From: Tamarix chinensis
Lineage: Eukaryota > Streptophyta > Magnoliopsida > Caryophyllales > Tamaricaceae
Direction: 5' to 3'
Length of the DNA: 64,000 nt
NCBI GenBank assembly: GCA_030549775.1
Contig: CM060177.1
Coordinates: forward strand, 87,267,236 to 87,331,235
The notes beneath the pieces are model-generated. The model was not told the DNA's origin. It made no database searches and saw only the letters and a list, made by a program, of their open reading frames with translations. Both the position numbers and the translations under genes were made by a program. The number at the start of each line of letters is the position of its first letter. Position 1 is the stretch's first letter. Below, piece by piece: positions 61,411 through 64,000 of the stretch.

Positions 61411-62080
61411 TTATTATTAACGAGGATAAGGAATAAGTCACCGGAAAGTACTCAGGCCTCATCTTGTGTGTTATTGCATGTTACTTATATGATTGTGTTA
61501 TGTAGACTACGTGGTATGATTGTATGCTTGGCCCTAGCGCCTACGTCCTTACTCAGTACTGGACCCGTACTGATACTATGCTGGTTGAATGGGTCTTGTG
61601 ATGATCCACCAATGGTGGGGAGCAGACCTTTGATGCAGGTTTTGATCGGTTGCTAATTGGGGTGGAAGGTTGACTTGAGTGAGTAAGTGGTCCGGATATT
61701 TACCCTTTTGGAATTTGTTTGTGTAATCAAATTCGTCTTGGAAGTCACAAGTTTTATACTTAAATTCTCAAAGGTTCTTATCGTACCTTGTTATCCCGTG
61801 TTTTAAGGACTGTGATATATGGATTTTTAAATTGTATTTCGGAATGTACCTTTTTACCTTCGCACTCTGATTTTGTAGAACTCGTGTTTTATGAATGATT
61901 TGTTCTGGTTTTATTCTTTCTAGCCTTAGCACTTAGTATCGGGTCGGTAGCTATGGATCGATCTGGTACTAAGTGTGGCGGTAATGCCCCCGAGTTTACG
62001 GTTTTAATTCTCTTGCTTCCGCTAAAACTTTTGATTTAAACGAAATTTTTCTGTAGTAAATTTGGGGGTGTTACAAATTC

Positions 62081-63290
62081 AACCCAATAACATATAATAA
62101 AAAAATCAAATGATTTTAAATCAAAGCTAGTAATCTACTAGGTGAAAGAAATATAATCAAATTATTTTCATAAACTATCTTTGAAACTTAGGGTTTCTAA
62201 GTCCGAACTACAAAACAGCTAATTAAATTCTATTACCTCAAATTTATGGCTTAAGAATACAATTAAACTAATTTTAAATAAATCTAGCTAATCAATTTCA
62301 AAAAAATAATCTTACAAGTAGCCAATTTAAGATAATCATTTTTTAAAATTAGCATTTTAAAGGCAAAGACAGAAACTCGGATAATTTAAATCGATTAATC
62401 CCAATTGAAGGTTGTTTCAAATATTTCTATAAATTCTATTTTAGAAAAATAACCATGCAAATACCCAATTTCATAATTTCATGTCAAATATAGAGTTTTA
62501 GGCCCCAAACATACAATTCAATAAAATTTTATTAATTTATTTGAATTTAATTTTTAAAAATACAATTAGACATATTTTATAATATATTTTATAATCAATT
62601 GATCAAAACCAATAAAAGAAATACCTAATTTAACCCAATTAGGGTTTTTGACTTCAAGATGCTAATTAGGTCAATTCTTATTAAAAAATTTAAATTCACA
62701 GTTTGTTATTGTAATTAAATGTATTCTAATATAAATTATATAACTAATTGAATAAAATTACTCAATTATACGATCCAATTTAAATCCGCAATAATTTTGA
62801 CCTAAAAATCCAATTCCAATTGATTTCACAAAATTTTCTCAAATTGATACTTCCAACATAAAATTAAAAACATTTCAAAGAATATAGTGAAATAAATTTA
62901 ATGAAACTACTTGATTATGCAATTTAATTTCATTACACACGGATTTTTACCAAGAAATCTAATTCCGATTAATTTTTCATAACTTTCTCAAATTGATAAT
63001 TATAATATGAAATTAGATACATTTTACAGCGTATTGTGTAATCAATTTATCAAAAGTAGCTTAATCAAACGAATATGAAAAAATTCGGACATAATCTTGT
63101 AAAAATTTTGATTTTCACAAATCAACCACATATATTGCAATTAACCACTCAACATCACTAATACAACATATATATACTTAATTTGATAATGAATTTAGCT
63201 TATCATAAGCTAATTCATAGAAATTTAATCGAAATAAGAGTTAGGGTTTGAGGTAAATATACCAAACAAATTGTTGCAAAGATTAGAGGG
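62081..63290. other. AT-rich spacer with degenerate 149-bp tandem repeat
   Basis: The left part shows nothing recognisable. Between about 62,500 and 63,110 a unit recurs with a period near 149 bp: CCTAAAAATCCAATTCC at 62,801 pairs with CCAAGAAATCTAATTCC at 62,950, each followed by CTCAAATTGATA. A more diverged unit precedes them. No coding signal. Confidence 0.5.
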
Positions 63291-63660
63291 GATAAGGGTT
63301 GTTGGAGCTTCATCGATGGTTCGGTGGGCTAACGGTGGCCAGCAGTGGTGTGGACACTGGAGCATGGTCGAGCGACCCACCTTGCTTCGTTGCTTGCACT
63401 GGCGTGGTGCTATGCTGCTGTTGGCCGATGTCGATGACGACGAGCGGAGGGAGTGGGGTCGTGGTGGTGGTCAGCTATAGTGAGGTGATGTGGTAGTGTT
63501 AAGCAATGAAGGAGCATGAAGTAGGAATGTCAAAGGCTGGGGTTTCACATAGAAAAAGGAACAGGAAGGAAGATAGAGAGAATAAAAGAGGGAGAGAAGA
63601 AGAGAAAAAAAAAAGGAAAATGGGGGAACTAGTTGGGTGAGGGATTTTTTTTGTACAAAT
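63291..63660 (-). other. GC-rich island and GA/CT-rich tract, possibly another giant LTR on the minus strand
   Basis: Read on the minus strand, AT-rich DNA (64,000-63,660) is followed by a CT-rich stretch (63,640-63,540) and a GC-rich stretch (63,480-63,300), the order seen at the start of LTR Z. The overlapping frames in the GC-rich part have no homology. The window ends before boundaries can be checked. Confidence 0.3.
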
Positions 63661-63663
63661 ACA

Positions 63664-63664
63664 T

Positions 63665-63690
<26 letters not shown>
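63664..63690. repeat. (TA)n microsatellite
   Basis: About 27 bp of TA. The remaining AT-rich sequence to the window end shows nothing else. Confidence 0.9.
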
Positions 63691-63698
<8 letters not shown>

Positions 63699-64000
63699 TA
63701 AAATACCTGAAAATGTTTACAAATAAATTTTATTTAAAATGTATTTAACAAAAGCTCTTTCATAAGGATCTGAAGGTATAAAATCAATATAAAAGCTATT
63801 TTAAAAATTTTGAAAAACCTTCAAGAAGAAAATACTATTGAACGCAAAGATCTTTATCACTTACGAAAATGCATAATAAGACCTCCAAAAATATTTAAAA
63901 TCACTTAACAAAATATTTAAATAAATTTATAACATACCGGGATTAATTTATATAATTTTTAAAAATGGTCCTCCTTAAACCAAAAAGGTTAAAATGAAAG

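Larger units (their letters stand above)
56118..62075 (+). mobile_element. Giant solo LTR Z, 5958 bp
   Basis: It begins TGAAATACCCCAAAAT and ends ATTTGGGGGTGTTACA, which form an imperfect inverted repeat. It is flanked by an exact 5-bp direct repeat AATTC (56,113-56,117 and 62,076-62,080). TATAAATAG at 57,250-57,258 marks a promoter. Internal parts in order: AT-rich U3, CT- and GC-rich leader (56,541-57,720), imperfect (ATT)n (57,840-59,560), GC-richer block with possible splice sites (59,760-59,850), 220-bp tandem module (60,971-61,410), AT-rich tail. No gag, pol or primer-binding site follows, so it is a solo LTR or an LTR-like non-autonomous element. LTRs of about 6 kb are rare and known mainly in some gypsy lineages. 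Confidence 0.75.

Noticed and set aside
63271..63496. GC-rich open frames near the right edge
   Set aside because: Two overlapping frames with no homology in a compositional island.
1..64000. tRNA, rRNA or organellar insert
   Set aside because: No cloverleaf-like tRNA, rRNA segment or chloroplast/mitochondrial gene was recognised by reading; a covariance-model scan was not possible.

Overview
This is nuclear DNA of a flowering plant. It holds one ordinary intron-containing plant gene in about 64 kb of nested, mostly broken transposable elements, AT-rich spacers and microsatellites. No operon, ribosome-binding site or CRISPR signal is present, and every intron of the gene is GT-AG. The species cannot be read from the sequence.

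Layout. 1-5.5 kb is AT-rich spacer with a long (TA)n tract and a 409-bp hAT-type MITE. 5.6-13.7 kb is the only gene that looks intact: a DUF707 (PF05212) membrane-anchored protein of 403 residues in 15 coding exons, with a CT-rich leader, a probable 5'-UTR intron and two upstream ORFs. 14.1-15.2 kb is a minus-strand LINE remnant containing a small internal inversion. 15.95-17.33 kb is a hAT-type element with an exact 8-bp target duplication and a second hAT-type element nested inside it. 17.4-24.6 kb is an old copia element split by a decayed Ty3/gypsy chromovirus with both LTRs (18,677-24,014). 25.5-32.4 kb is a patchwork of gypsy pol pieces, a pair of related LTRs, and a reverse-oriented solo LTR sitting inside the first of them. 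32.5-34.5 kb is a minus-strand copia remnant. 36.95-37.42 kb is another hAT MITE with its target duplication. 39.0-39.5 kb is a fragment of a SCAMP (secretory carrier membrane protein) gene with remnants of its introns. 40.56-47.48 kb is a fairly young gypsy element with both LTRs (about 2% apart by eye), whose pol frame runs into its 3' LTR.

48.2-62.1 kb is the most unusual part. It holds three very long LTR-like units of about 2.7, 4.8 and 6.0 kb with no coding domains. The last (56,118-62,075) is bounded by TG...CA ends and an exact 5-bp duplication (AATTC), so it reads as a giant solo LTR. It carries a TATAAATAG promoter, a GC- and CT-rich leader, about 1.7 kb of imperfect (ATT)n, and a 220-bp tandem module with six copies of a CCACCGGC...AATAGTGG motif. 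A decaying palindromic motif related to ACCAGTCGACTGGT recurs in clusters across the window.

The window documents element-into-element insertion, solo-LTR formation and gene-fragment residence beside one conserved housekeeping-type gene. I found no convincing new enzymatic system. The most novel material is structural: the giant LTRs with their internal repeats, and the dispersed palindromic motif.
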